64,000 bases of DNA. Origin: Halogeometricum sp. S1BR25-6 (GTDB lineage Archaea; Halobacteriota; Halobacteria; Halobacteriales; Haloferacaceae). Numbering within the stretch: position 1 is the stretch's first letter; the number at the start of each line of letters is the position of its first letter. The translations under genes were made by a program, and so were the position numbers. This document shows positions 52,091-59,718 of this stretch, in pieces. The stretch is from positions 372,001 through 436,000 of the forward strand of contig NZ_JAMQOP010000004.1 in the NCBI RefSeq assembly GCF_031624495.1. Reading direction: 5' to 3'. The notes under the pieces were generated by a model. That model was not told the DNA's origin. It ran no database searches and saw only the letters and a program-made list of their open reading frames with translations.

Positions 52091-52891
52091 ATGAGTGGCC
52101 CGGCAAAACTCTGCGTCTCGAACCAGAAAGGCGGGGTCGGAAAGACGACCATCGCCATCAACGTCGCCGGCGCGATAAGCGCCCGCGGACACGACGTGCT
52201 GTTCGTCGACTTGGACCCGCAGGGGAACGCGACGGAGAACCTCGGTCTGATGGACGCCTACGACGACGAACCGCCGACGCTGTTCGACTGCCTCACGGAC
52301 CCCGAAGAGCGAGAGACGGTCGCCGACATCGTCCGCGAACACGAGGAGATGGACGTCATCCCGTCGAACATCGACATGACCGCCGCCGAACCCGAACTGA
52401 CGCTCGCGCGGCGGAGCGGCGAGCAACTGTCGCTCGTCCTGCGCGAGGTGGAGGACGACTACGACTACGTCATCGTCGACTGCCCGCCCAACCTCGGCAA
52501 CCTCATGGACAACGCCCTGTTCGCCACGCAGAACGTCCTCATTCCCGCCCTCGCAGAGTCGACCTCCAAGCGGGCGTTCGAACTCCTGTTCGATCACGTG
52601 GACGCCTTGGAGTACGACTACGAGATAGACATCCACGACCGCGGCGTCGTCGTCAACCGGATCGACGTGCGGAAGACGCAGGCGCGCGAGATGGTCGACT
52701 GGATAAACGCCGCCTTCGACGACGTGCCGGTGTGGCAGATTCGCGAACGCGCCGACGTGCAGAAGGCCCTCGACGCGGGCGTCTCGCTCCTCGAGTACAA
52801 TCCCGACTGCGACATGTGCGAGGTGTTCCGCGACATCGCCGCCGACCTCGACGAGCAGTTCGGTATCGAAGACGTGGAGGTGGAAGCATGA
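52091..52891 (+). CDS. parA: ParA/Soj-family partition ATPase, 266 aa
   Basis: Deviant Walker A (VSNQKGGVGKTTIAINVAGA) near the N-terminus, Walker A' FVDLDPQGNATENLG, Walker B YVIVDCPPNLGNLMDNALFA and PALAESTSKRAFELL complete a ParA-type ATPase without an N-terminal DNA-binding extension. It forms ATP-dependent dimers on the nucleoid to move replicon copies. The ATG at 52091 is chosen because of the TATA box 26 bases upstream, which excludes the in-frame extension to 52070. A small charged partner gene overlaps its 3' end by 4 bases. Confidence 0.93.
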   Translation: MSGPAKLCVSNQKGGVGKTTIAINVAGAISARGHDVLFVDLDPQGNATENLGLMDAYDDEPPTLFDCLTDPEERETVADIVREHEEMDVIPSNIDMTAAEPELTLARRSGEQLSLVLREVEDDYDYVIVDCPPNLGNLMDNALFATQNVLIPALAESTSKRAFELLFDHVDALEYDYEIDIHDRGVVVNRIDVRKTQAREMVDWINAAFDDVPVWQIRERADVQKALDAGVSLLEYNPDCDMCEVFRDIAADLDEQFGIEDVEVEA

Positions 52892-53328
52892 GCGGCGAGG
52901 ACCGCGCCGACCGTCTCCGCCGCCGCCGTCAGCGCTCTCGGGACAGAGCGCTGACCGACGAGTCCGGCGAGTCCGACGAATCGGCCGAATCGGAGACGGA
53001 CGAAACGACCGAATCGGCAGAGACGGCAAAACCGAACGACGCGGGCGAGACCGACGGGACGGACGAAACGAGCGAGGCGGACGAGAGCGACGGGCCGAAA
53101 CCCTCGGTCAAAGACGAGCAGAAACCGACGTACATGTACCTCCCGCACGGGGTCCGACGCGATTTGGACCGCGCCTACTCCATCCTCAAAGCCGAGTACG
53201 AGTACGAGTACGAGGAGTCGTTCGAGAAGAACCGCCACTTCTACCCGCTCGTCGTCTCGCTCGGATTAGAGGCGGTCGACGAACTCGACGCCGAGGACGT
53301 GCGCTCTCGTCTCGAAGAAGACCGCTAA
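52888..53328 (+). CDS. Small charged ParA-partner protein, 146 aa
   Basis: Start overlaps the parA stop by 4 bases. The N-terminal 80 residues are unordered and extremely Asp/Glu/Ser/Thr-rich after a basic start (ADRLRRRRQRSRDRALTDES). The C-terminal 65 residues look folded: KPTYMYLPHGVRRDLDRAYS, then ILKAEYEYEYEESFEKNRHF and YPLVVSLGLEAVDELD. Position suggests the centromere-binding or ParA-stimulating partner; the YMYLPHGVRRDLD part resembles short ribbon/helix DNA-binding partners. Function is inferred from context. Confidence 0.7.
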   Translation: MSGEDRADRLRRRRQRSRDRALTDESGESDESAESETDETTESAETAKPNDAGETDGTDETSEADESDGPKPSVKDEQKPTYMYLPHGVRRDLDRAYSILKAEYEYEYEESFEKNRHFYPLVVSLGLEAVDELDAEDVRSRLEEDR

Positions 53329-53412
53329 ATCTGCGAGGCGGCGCCGATGCCGACTGTCGGTTCGGTCAGTGAGTCGTACCGAGTAAAAGACGAAAGCCGC
53401 GCCGGGGTCAGT

Positions 53413-53652
53413 TCAGAGGCTGCGGAGGCGGATTTCGTCGTCGGTGACGGTGTCGATACGCGCCTCCTGGAGCGGGTAGTCCTCCTCGTCGGAGTTGTCC
53501 CAGCCGAGTTTGGCGAGGAGTTTGTCGGTGACTCCGGGGTCCGGATCTACGAGTGCGGTCCCGTGCTCGACCGACGAGACGACGCCGATCTGGTTTCCGT
53601 CGCTGTCAACGACTGGCTTGCCGGTTTCGTCGTCCGTGATGGTGGTCGCCAT
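53413..53652 (-). CDS. PRC-barrel-like small protein, 79 aa
   Basis: Short beta-rich protein starting at ATG 53652: TTITDDETGKPVVDSDGNQI, then GVVSSVEHGTALVDPDPGVT and LLAKLGWDNSDEEDYPLQEA, ending in IRLRSL. The opening G(K/R)PVVDSDGxxIGxV is the classic PRC-barrel start. Such proteins occur in RNA processing or photosystem assembly; a role here is unknown. Confidence 0.65.
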   Translation of the reverse strand: MATTITDDETGKPVVDSDGNQIGVVSSVEHGTALVDPDPGVTDKLLAKLGWDNSDEEDYPLQEARIDTVTDDEIRLRSL

Positions 53653-53811
53653 GCGGATACACCGTTCGACGGAGAGCCTGATGTGAAGTGTGGCTGTATT
53701 TTCAAGCATCATTTATATCAGCGACCTCTGCTGACAGTTTCCGACTCTCGCCTCGTGCAGGTGGTGCCGGCGTAACGAATCACTCCTCGCTCCGCGTCCG
53801 GTGCGAAGAAC

Positions 53812-53855
53812 GAAAAGAGCAAAAAGAGCAAAAAGAGCAAAAAGAGCAAAAATGG
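53812..53855. repeat. 9-bp purine-rich tandem repeat
   Basis: About five tandem copies of AAAAAGAGC, decaying at the right end to AAAAATGGC, followed by further purine tracts (GGAAAAACAGGAAGGACGG). It lies in the non-coding region beside an HTH remnant. The read-through of this tract on the minus strand would encode a Leu/Phe run, which is not taken as coding. Confidence 0.85.
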
Positions 53856-53993
53856 CAAGAGCGGGAAAAACAGGAAGGACGGAAAAGACAGATATGGAAG
53901 AAAGGGCCGGGGTTCGGGGGGAAAACTGCGGAGTATGGGAAATCGAGGTCGATAGAAATGGTACGTGTCGGAATCCGGAGAGTGGTCCTCGGT

Positions 53994-54167
53994 TTGACGG
54001 ATGAGGCGGACGACGCCGTGTTCGAGTATCTCCCGTCCGTCGGGAATGACTTCGTAGTACGTATCCCGCGCGTTCGCCCCGGCAGTCGCCTCGCGCCGTT
54101 TGCGCACTAAGCCGACGTCTTCGAGTTTGTTGAGGTGGTAGTGAAGCGTGTTCGCGCGGACGCCCAC
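53994..54167 (-). pseudogene. Remnant of a winged-helix regulator
   Basis: VGVRANTLHYHLNKLEDVGL followed by VRKRREATAGANARDTYYEV and REILEHGVVRLIR is the recognition helix and wing of an ArsR/MarR-type regulator, but the first helices are missing: upstream codons in frame are Cys/Arg-rich and not HTH-like. The frame then runs on into purine-tract DNA. Both ends are therefore lost, consistent with a decayed gene. Confidence 0.5.
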
Positions 54168-54322
54168 TTCATCGTCATGTCGACACCTGCGAAGGTCAAC
54201 TGCATAAGCGTTGTAGCCGGCACACCCTCCCGCGCGAAAGAACCCGTCTCGGCGGAGAGTTCCGGTATCAGCGGTGAGAACGAGGAATCGAATTTTTAAC
54301 CGGGGTTCGCCAAGGAGAGGTC

Positions 54323-55921
54323 GTGATAGTTGGGGGGCGAACGGAAGACATGGCGTACCTCTGCGCGGACGGTACCGTTCGGCAGGGGTACCGCCTCGAC
54401 GACGCGCGGCCGATACGGAGCCTCGGACGCATCCAGTACGCGTGGGACCGAACGACCAACGACGGCGAACGGCGCGAATACGTGACCTCCGCCGGATTCC
54501 TCGTCCGCGAGGAGCAGATGGTCGCGGCGAACGTCGCGGCGACGCTTCACTTCGAGCGCGCCGTGGAAGCCGAACACATCGGTGCCTTCGCTGACGCGTG
54601 CGAGAACCGTCCGGAGACCATCGCCTCGGACGCGGCGGCGCGGTGCGACCCGGCGGCCCTGCGGTCGCACGCCGCGGAACTGGCCGAGTTCGTGAACAAC
54701 GCCGCCCGGGGGGCAGCCGAACACCTCTACTGGGGGTGGGACCGACGGCGGACGCCCATCGGGCGAAACGGCCGGTTCGCGCAGTCGTTACCGAACGGGT
54801 TCCACGCCGACCTCCGAAACGCGCTGACGCGCGAGTTCGAGTGGATATCCGACGCGGACGCCGCCGTCGTAGCGAACCTGACGCCCGAACGCGTCAGCGG
54901 CGTGGTTCGGTTCCAACAGGGCGACCGAAAACGGCCGACGACGGCCGACGACGTGACCGACGAGATGTCCGAGGCGGTCCGCCCGTCCCGAGACGACGCG
55001 TCCGAGGACGAACCGGCGGACTGCGAGGCCGAACAGTGGCTATGCGAACCGGATATTACGTTCGACGACGTGGCCGCGATGGACGGGGTGAAAGAGCGGC
55101 TCAGACAGACCGTTCTGAACCCGCTCTCCGACCCGGAACTGTTCGAGGAGTACGGCCTCGGAACCATAAACGGTATTCTGCTACACGGACCGCCGGGAAC
55201 CGGAAAGACGTATCTGAGTCGCGCGCTCGCGGGCGAACTCGAACGGCCCTTCCTGCGGGTCACACCGGCGAACGTGACGAGCAAGTTCGTCGGCGAGAGC
55301 GCCGACAACGTCGCCGAGATATTCGAGGTCGCTCGCGCGCACCAGCCGAGTATCGTCTTCATCGACGAACTCGACGCCCTCGGAACCGACCGCGGAGCCA
55401 CGCACAATACGCAGAGCGAACGGCAGATGCAGAACCAACTTCTGATGGAACTCGCTGCGTTGGACGCCGAGGACGTCGTTGTCATCGGTGCGACCAACAA
55501 ACTGGAGGAACTCGACGAAGCGCTCGTCCGGACGGGCCGGTTCGACGAGTGGATAGCCGTCCCCCTCCCCGACCCCGAATCCAGGCGGGCGCTACTCCGG
55601 TACCACCTCGACGGACGGCCGACCGAACTCGACGCCGAGGACCTGGACGACGCAGTGGCCGCGACGGAAGGATTCAGCGCGAGTGACCTCGAATCGGTCG
55701 CGAACGAGGCAGCGAGGCGGGCGATAGCGGAGACGTACGACGCGGGGAGCAGACGACCCATCTCGGCGCGGCACGTCCGCGCCGCCGTCAAGGCGGCGTC
55801 CCCGCACGACGAACGGAGGGAGGCCGAGACGGCAGGCGCCGAGTCGGACGACGCGAACAGAGTTCGTGGCGGGTCGACGGACGACGACCCTGCGAGTCGA
55901 CACCCCCAGATGTCGTACTGA
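54323..55921 (+). CDS. AAA+ ATPase with unassigned N-terminal domain, 532 aa
   Basis: Residues 1-220 are an unrecognised domain (MAYLCADGTVRQGYRLDDAR, FVNNAARGAAEHLYWGWDRR). Residues 245-490 form a classical CDC48/PAN/FtsH-type AAA module: VAAMDGVKERLRQTVLNPLS, Walker A LHGPPGTGKTYLSRALAGEL, pore-loop-like KFVGESADNVAEIFEVA, Walker B VFIDELDALGTDRG, sensor 1 VIGATNKLEELDEA, and an arginine-finger RTGRFDEW. No protease or second AAA ring follows; the C-terminus is disordered. The GTG at 54323 is preceded by GGAGAGG, a strong ribosome-binding site. It lies between parA and orc1. Confidence 0.8.
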   Translation: MIVGGRTEDMAYLCADGTVRQGYRLDDARPIRSLGRIQYAWDRTTNDGERREYVTSAGFLVREEQMVAANVAATLHFERAVEAEHIGAFADACENRPETIASDAAARCDPAALRSHAAELAEFVNNAARGAAEHLYWGWDRRRTPIGRNGRFAQSLPNGFHADLRNALTREFEWISDADAAVVANLTPERVSGVVRFQQGDRKRPTTADDVTDEMSEAVRPSRDDASEDEPADCEAEQWLCEPDITFDDVAAMDGVKERLRQTVLNPLSDPELFEEYGLGTINGILLHGPPGTGKTYLSRALAGELERPFLRVTPANVTSKFVGESADNVAEIFEVARAHQPSIVFIDELDALGTDRGATHNTQSERQMQNQLLMELAALDAEDVVVIGATNKLEELDEALVRTGRFDEWIAVPLPDPESRRALLRYHLDGRPTELDAEDLDDAVAATEGFSASDLESVANEAARRAIAETYDAGSRRPISARHVRAAVKAASPHDERREAETAGAESDDANRVRGGSTDDDPASRHPQMSY

Positions 55922-56090
55922 ACGGCGGTCTGCCTCGGCGAACCGCGTCGGCGTGAGAAGCGACATTCGTCGACGAAAGGGTCGCTTCGAAGGAAAAGTG
56001 GCTCGGCGAAGCTACCGTTCCGGTCTGAAATGGACGAACGACGAAACTGGAGTGGAGAAAGGGAATAAGCAGGCAAGAAGATTCGACAGA

Positions 56091-56111
56091 GAACGACGGA
56101 AACGCGGGGGG
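56091..56111. repeat. ORB-like element 3' of orc1
   Basis: GAACGACGGAAACGCGGGGG, the same core as the elements at the other side of orc1, so the initiator gene is flanked on both sides by ORB-like sites. Confidence 0.65.
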
Positions 56112-56164
56112 ACTCGGAGAATCCGACGGTCGGCAGGCGCCGAAAGAGCGCTCGAGGCATCGAA

Positions 56165-56187
56165 GAAACGTCGGAAACGCGGGGTGA
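56165..56187. repeat. ORB-like element 3' of orc1, second copy
   Basis: GAAACGTCGGAAACGCGGGG followed by TGAGG; it matches the GGAAACGCGGGGT core and lies 40 bases before the orc1 stop, in the same orientation as the copy at 56091. Confidence 0.6.
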
Positions 56188-56225
56188 GGTCGACGGGATG
56201 TAGACCGAAGCGGTACGGCGGCGCC

Positions 56226-57485
56226 TCAGAAAGAGTCGAGCGAGGCGTTCTCGGCCTCGGAGTCCGTGACGACGAACTGCTCGTCGTCCATCGCGGTCTG
56301 GTGGACGATATCGAGGTCGTGGTCGGGTTGGAGACGGGCGTAGATGGTGATGCCACCCGCGCGGCCGAGGTTCTGCTTTCTGAGTTCGAGAATGTCGAGA
56401 AACGCCAGTCGTCGGACAAAGTCGCGGACGCGGCGGTCCGACCGCGTCGACGTGCCGGTCGCCTCGCAGAGTTTCGTGTAGGTCTCGATGATCTGCGCCA
56501 TCGAGAACTCGTCGTCGTCGGTCCCCTTGTGGAGCGCCGTCACCGCAGAGAGAACGAGTTTCTTCTGGACGGTGAGGCCGCCGATGAGGTCGCGGAAGCG
56601 GTCCTTCTCGGCCTCCATCTTCGCGTCCTCGACGTGGTCGCGGGTGACGACGTCGGACCCGTCCCGCTGAGCGAGCATCCCGGCGTTTCGGAGAACGTCG
56701 ATTGCCTGGCGGGCGTCGCCGTGGTCCTGCGCGGCGTAGGCCGCGCAGAGCGGAATCACGTCGTCCGAGAGGACGCCCTCGCGGAACGCGTCGCGCCGGT
56801 GGCTGAGTATCGCGCGGAGTTGGTTCGCGTCGTAGGAGTGGAAGTTGAGTTCGCGGGGTTGCAGCGACGACTTCACCCGGTCGTTCAGGTCCTCCGCCCA
56901 CCGGACCTTGTTGCTGATGGCGATAAGACCGATGCGGCAGTCGGTCTTGCCCGTCTCGACGGCGCGCGAAAGCGACATGAGAATCTGGTCGTCCGGATGC
57001 ATGTCCGCCTCGTCGAGGATGGTGATGACGACGTCGTACTGCTGGTCGAGGATAGCGTACAAGCGCGTGTAGTACGCGGCCTTCGCGAGCCCCGTCTCCG
57101 GGACGCGGATGTCGGTCACTGCCTCGTCGTTGAGGGTCCGGGCGATGCTGGAGATAGCCTGCGTTTCGGTGTCGTCGGTGGAACAGTCCACGTAGACGGT
57201 CCCGATGCGGACGTCGCCGGCGTTCGATTTGGCCGCCTTCGCGACGTGCTTCGCGACGAGGCTCTTTCCGGTTCCCGTCTCACCGTACAGAATGACGTTC
57301 TCCGGCGAGTCACCGTTGACCGCCGACCGTAGCTCCGTCGACAGGGCGCGTATCTCGTCGTCACGACCGACGATCCGTTCGGGACTCGGGACGTGCTCTA
57401 CCTCCACGAGGGATTTGTTCCTGAAGATGGGGTCTTCCTGAGCGAAAATCTCCGCGGCGATATCCTGTGACCCATCTTTCTCCAT
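56226..57485 (-). CDS. orc1: Orc1/Cdc6 replication initiator, 419 aa
   Basis: AAA+ initiator: VGRDDEIRALSTELRSAVNG, Walker A ILYGETGTGKSLVAKHVAK, Walker B VITILDEADMHPDDQ, sensor 1 IGLIAISNKVRWAEDL, sensor 2 CAAYAAQDHGDARQAIDVLR and a C-terminal winged helix (about 330-400: SMAQIIETYTKLCEATGTST, VRDFVRRLAFLDILELRKQN). It binds ORB repeats and unwinds the origin. The ATG at 57485 is supported by a TATA box 27 bases upstream; longer in-frame extension is Arg/Pro-rich and rejected. Haloarchaea carry several orc1 paralogues, each with its own origin. Confidence 0.95.
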   Translation of the reverse strand: MEKDGSQDIAAEIFAQEDPIFRNKSLVEVEHVPSPERIVGRDDEIRALSTELRSAVNGDSPENVILYGETGTGKSLVAKHVAKAAKSNAGDVRIGTVYVDCSTDDTETQAISSIARTLNDEAVTDIRVPETGLAKAAYYTRLYAILDQQYDVVITILDEADMHPDDQILMSLSRAVETGKTDCRIGLIAISNKVRWAEDLNDRVKSSLQPRELNFHSYDANQLRAILSHRRDAFREGVLSDDVIPLCAAYAAQDHGDARQAIDVLRNAGMLAQRDGSDVVTRDHVEDAKMEAEKDRFRDLIGGLTVQKKLVLSAVTALHKGTDDDEFSMAQIIETYTKLCEATGTSTRSDRRVRDFVRRLAFLDILELRKQNLGRAGGITIYARLQPDHDLDIVHQTAMDDEQFVVTDSEAENASLDSF

Positions 57486-57506
57486 GACAATGTCGTGAGA
57501 GCCATC

Positions 57507-57517
57507 GTATATAAATC
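57507..57517 (-). promoter_or_regulatory. orc1 TATA box
   Basis: ATTTATATACG read on the minus strand, centred 27 bases before the orc1 ATG. It lies next to the first ORB-like elements, so Orc1 binding could repress its own gene. Confidence 0.65.
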
Positions 57518-57528
57518 CATCCCGGGAG

Positions 57529-57987
57529 GATCCCCGAATTTCCGACGTTTCTCTCGGTTCCGGACTCTCTCGGTGCCGTACTCGGCGTTTCGTAGCTCGT
57601 CTGGACCACACCGTATTTCCGCCGTTCCGACACACACACCCCACGTTTCCGTCGTTCCGGGGGAAGGGGAGGGTCCCCTCGGGCCTGCAGTGGTTGTCTC
57701 GGCCATCGCTCGACCGCGGGCATCGTCGGAACATCTATCGTTGGTTCCGACACCTATCCTCGGCTCCGACACGCGAGTGATTCCAGCGGAAGTCGCTTCG
57801 AGTATACGCACTCCGTTCTCGACTCTTTCCCGTCTCCCTCGACCCACCCACCCCACGTTTCCGTCGTTTCGAGGTTTCCTTTCTCGGTTCTCTTTTTCGC
57901 ACCCACCCACCCCGCGTTTCCGACGTTCCTCGTCACGAAGAACAGGACCACAACGACGACACACCCACCCCGCGTTTCCGTCGTTCC
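57529..57987. repeat. ORB cluster, orc1-proximal side of origin
   Basis: Repeated element with core CCCC(A/G)CGTTTCCGTCGTTC. Good copies at 57639-57658, 57851-57870, 57910-57929 and 57968-57987; weaker copies at 57529-57551 and 57608-57628. All run in the same direction, and the last three are spaced 58-59 bp apart. Several are preceded by CCCACC runs. The reverse complement (GGAAACGNGGGG) is like the published archaeal ORB core, with its G-run. Confidence 0.85.
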
Positions 57988-58020
57988 CGCAGGAAAGCGG
58001 GCCGGGTCTCTTTCCAACCC

Positions 58021-58176
58021 CCTCGTAGTTATTATAGGGAATTATAGATAATTCGAGATAGCCCTAGTGCGTCCACCACTAGCAGCCACACCCTAGGCGG
58101 TATTGCTTCACTTGAAAAAGAAAATTTAATATAGATGGATGCCAAAAATTCCAGTAGCCGCTTTACGATTTCTAGC
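58021..58176. other. AT-rich DNA unwinding element (candidate)
   Basis: The most AT-rich stretch of the origin region, containing TTATTATAG and a second ATTATAG ten bases later, AAAAAGAAAATTTAATATAG, and a 6-bp inverted repeat CTAGTG/CACTAG (58064-58082). It lies between the opposed ORB groups, as expected for the unwinding site. Confidence 0.75.
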
Positions 58177-58201
58177 GGGGGAGGCGCTTGGTGCCTCCCC
58201 C
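58177..58201. repeat. GC-rich hairpin at the edge of the unwinding element
   Basis: GGGGGAGGC (58177-58185) and GCCTCCCCC (58193-58201) form a perfect 9-bp stem with a 7-base loop, placed exactly between the AT-rich element and the distal ORBs. Confidence 0.8.
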
Positions 58202-58219
58202 CCACCCCACCCGAGACGG

Positions 58220-58370
58220 CTAACGACGGAAACGTGGGGTGTGTGTGTTCCCCGTTCTCCTGCCAACGACAGAAAACGGAAATCGGACATCTCACCCGTC
58301 ATCTCTCGCTCTCGTCCCGAATCAGAGACAACAAAGAAAGCGCGAGGCGAGAACGACGGAAACGCGGGGT
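58220..58370. repeat. ORB pair, distal side of origin, inverted orientation
   Basis: CTAACGACGGAAACGTGGGG at 58220-58239 and GAACGACGGAAACGCGGGGT at 58351-58370 are reverse complements of the cores at 57639-57987. Each is followed by a GT- or GGGG-rich run. Confidence 0.85.
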
Positions 58371-58428
58371 GGGGACAGTCGGGTCCGAGAGCCGACGGGA
58401 AGGGGAGGTAGGACGAATCGAGAAGCGG

Positions 58429-58848
58429 TTACGTTTCCAGCAGTTCGACGAGGTTCCCTTCGGGGTCCCGCACGAAGAGAATTCGAGAACCCGTGTCGGT
58501 CGTTCGAGGTTCGCTGAGCGTCTCGACCTGCCCCTCGAGCGACTCGTACAGGGAATCGATGTCGTCAACGGAGAACCCGAGGTGTTTCGCCCCGGGACAG
58601 TTCACCGACGACTCCGCCTGCGCGTTGCCCTCCGGTTCGTACTCCACGAGTTCGACGCGGACGCCGCCGGCGTCGAGGTGAGCGAACCGACCGGTCGCGT
58701 TCTCGACGTCGACGGCCGTCGCGAACGCCTCTCCTGAGACGGAGAACTCGCTCTCGACGGGGAATCCGAGCGTGTCCCGGTAGAATTCGACGGCCTGTTC
58801 GAGGTCCGCGACGGTGACGCCAACGTGGTGTGCGCTGAGTTCTGCCAC
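58429..58848 (-). CDS. VOC/glyoxalase-family protein, 139 aa
   Basis: Single-domain VOC protein: ELSAHHVGVTVADLEQAVEF, YRDTLGFPVESEF, the middle (RFAHLDAGGVRVELVEYEP), then GAKHLGFSVDDIDSLYESLE and a C-terminus DPEGNLVELLE. Metal positions: His in HHVGVT, Glu in VELVEY, His in KHLGFS and Glu in VELLE are all present, consistent with glyoxalase I-like metal binding. The GTG at 58848 is used because upstream residues are not VOC-like. Substrate unknown; it reads toward the origin. Confidence 0.8.
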   Translation of the reverse strand: MAELSAHHVGVTVADLEQAVEFYRDTLGFPVESEFSVSGEAFATAVDVENATGRFAHLDAGGVRVELVEYEPEGNAQAESSVNCPGAKHLGFSVDDIDSLYESLEGQVETLSEPRTTDTGSRILFVRDPEGNLVELLET

Positions 58849-58925
58849 GGGGAGGGTTTCCCCGCCAGCACCCGAATAGGCACCGGACTCGCGCGTCGGT
58901 TGCCGCCTCTCCACCGCGCGATTCG

Positions 58926-59645
58926 TTACTCCTCGCTGCCCGTCTCCTCGGCTCCACTGTTCGTTCGGCACGCTCCGTCCTCCGTCTCTTCGGCATCCCC
59001 GTCCATCCGTTCGAGGAACTCCGGCGGAACGCGGGCGACGGTGTACGTTCCTGTCCCTCGGCGATTCACCTCAAACCCCTCGCGCGTCATCGCCTCCGCG
59101 TCGACCACGAGGAGCACCGGATCGTCGGCGTGTCTCCGGCCCACCTCGCGCGCCTCTTCGACCGTCTCCGAGAGGTGAACTCGTTGGCGGCTCATGGGTT
59201 TGAGTCCTTCTTCGAGTATCGTCCCGACATTCCGAGGTGCGGTTCCGTGGTAGAGGCGTTCGAGGACGGCGGATTCGGTCGATTCCAGCGTCACGTCTAT
59301 TGAGTGACCGTACGCCGCGCGAATCCGGTCCCCGCGGCGCTCGAAGCGCCCTTTGGGGTCAGTCGCGGTCACTGCCTCGACGTGTTCCGAATCCGCCCAC
59401 GAGTAGCGGTCCGTGACCGCCTCGACGAGTTCCTCGTACTCGGTCCACCCTCCGTCGTCGACCGACAGGCCGGCGTCGTCGGGAAAGTGGCGTAACGCTC
59501 CGCTGACGAACTTCGAGAGGCGCGTGCGGCGCCCGTCGCCGAGAACCTCCCGTCCGTCGTCGCCGCACGCCGGGCAGTCACTACCCTCGAAGTAACCGTG
59601 CTCCTCGCAGACGCGAATCACGTCGACGCGTAGCCTCTCTGGCAA
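58926..59645 (-). CDS. kptA: RNA 2'-phosphotransferase KptA/Tpt1, 239 aa
   Basis: KptA/Tpt1 hallmarks: RRTRLSKFVSGALRHFPDDA, VTATDPKGRFERRGDRIRAA, YGHSIDV, then ERLYHGTAPRNVGTILEEGL, MSRQRVHLSETVEEAREVGR and VLLVVDAEAM, giving the Arg-His-Arg-Arg set of this ADP-ribosyl-transfer enzyme. It removes a 2'-phosphate from RNA using NAD+. The N-terminus adds VCEEHGYFEGSDCPACGDDG, a Cys/His zinc-knuckle-like patch seen in some archaeal members. The C-terminal 20 residues are disordered. Confidence 0.92.
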   Translation of the reverse strand: MPERLRVDVIRVCEEHGYFEGSDCPACGDDGREVLGDGRRTRLSKFVSGALRHFPDDAGLSVDDGGWTEYEELVEAVTDRYSWADSEHVEAVTATDPKGRFERRGDRIRAAYGHSIDVTLESTESAVLERLYHGTAPRNVGTILEEGLKPMSRQRVHLSETVEEAREVGRRHADDPVLLVVDAEAMTREGFEVNRRGTGTYTVARVPPEFLERMDGDAEETEDGACRTNSGAEETGSEE

Positions 59646-59718
59646 CTACTGGCTGTCGGCCGTCCGAGACTTCCTCTTCGGAGAACGGCGCGAACACTAA
59701 ACCGGTTCCGACGGTGCG

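Larger units (their letters stand above)
55922..56225. other. Intergenic region between AAA ATPase and orc1, with hairpin and ORBs
   Basis: 304 bases between convergent gene ends. It holds an inverted repeat at 55957-55988 (8-bp arms GAAGCGAC/GTCGCTTC enclosing the perfect palindrome TTCGTCGACGAA at 55966-55977), possibly a terminator or cruciform, and two ORB-like elements at 56091-56111 and 56165-56187. No gene was found. Confidence 0.55.
57486..58428. other. Replication origin
   Basis: The 943-base gene-free region upstream of orc1 contains a right-reading ORB cluster (57529-57987), an AT-rich stretch (58021-58176), a 9-bp-stem hairpin (58177-58201) and an oppositely oriented pair of ORBs (58220-58239, 58351-58370). 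Opposed ORBs flanking an AT-rich unwinding element next to an Orc1/Cdc6 gene are the defining layout of haloarchaeal origins. Whether it is an active origin cannot be told from sequence. Confidence 0.85.

Noticed and set aside
54727-56901. 724-codon minus-strand frame opposite the AAA ATPase
   Set aside because: Antisense shadow rich in Ser and Arg; the plus strand has all AAA motifs.
57600-58370. Origin repeats as a CRISPR array
   Set aside because: Elements are short, unequal in spacing, inverted across the AT-rich stretch, and adjoin orc1.
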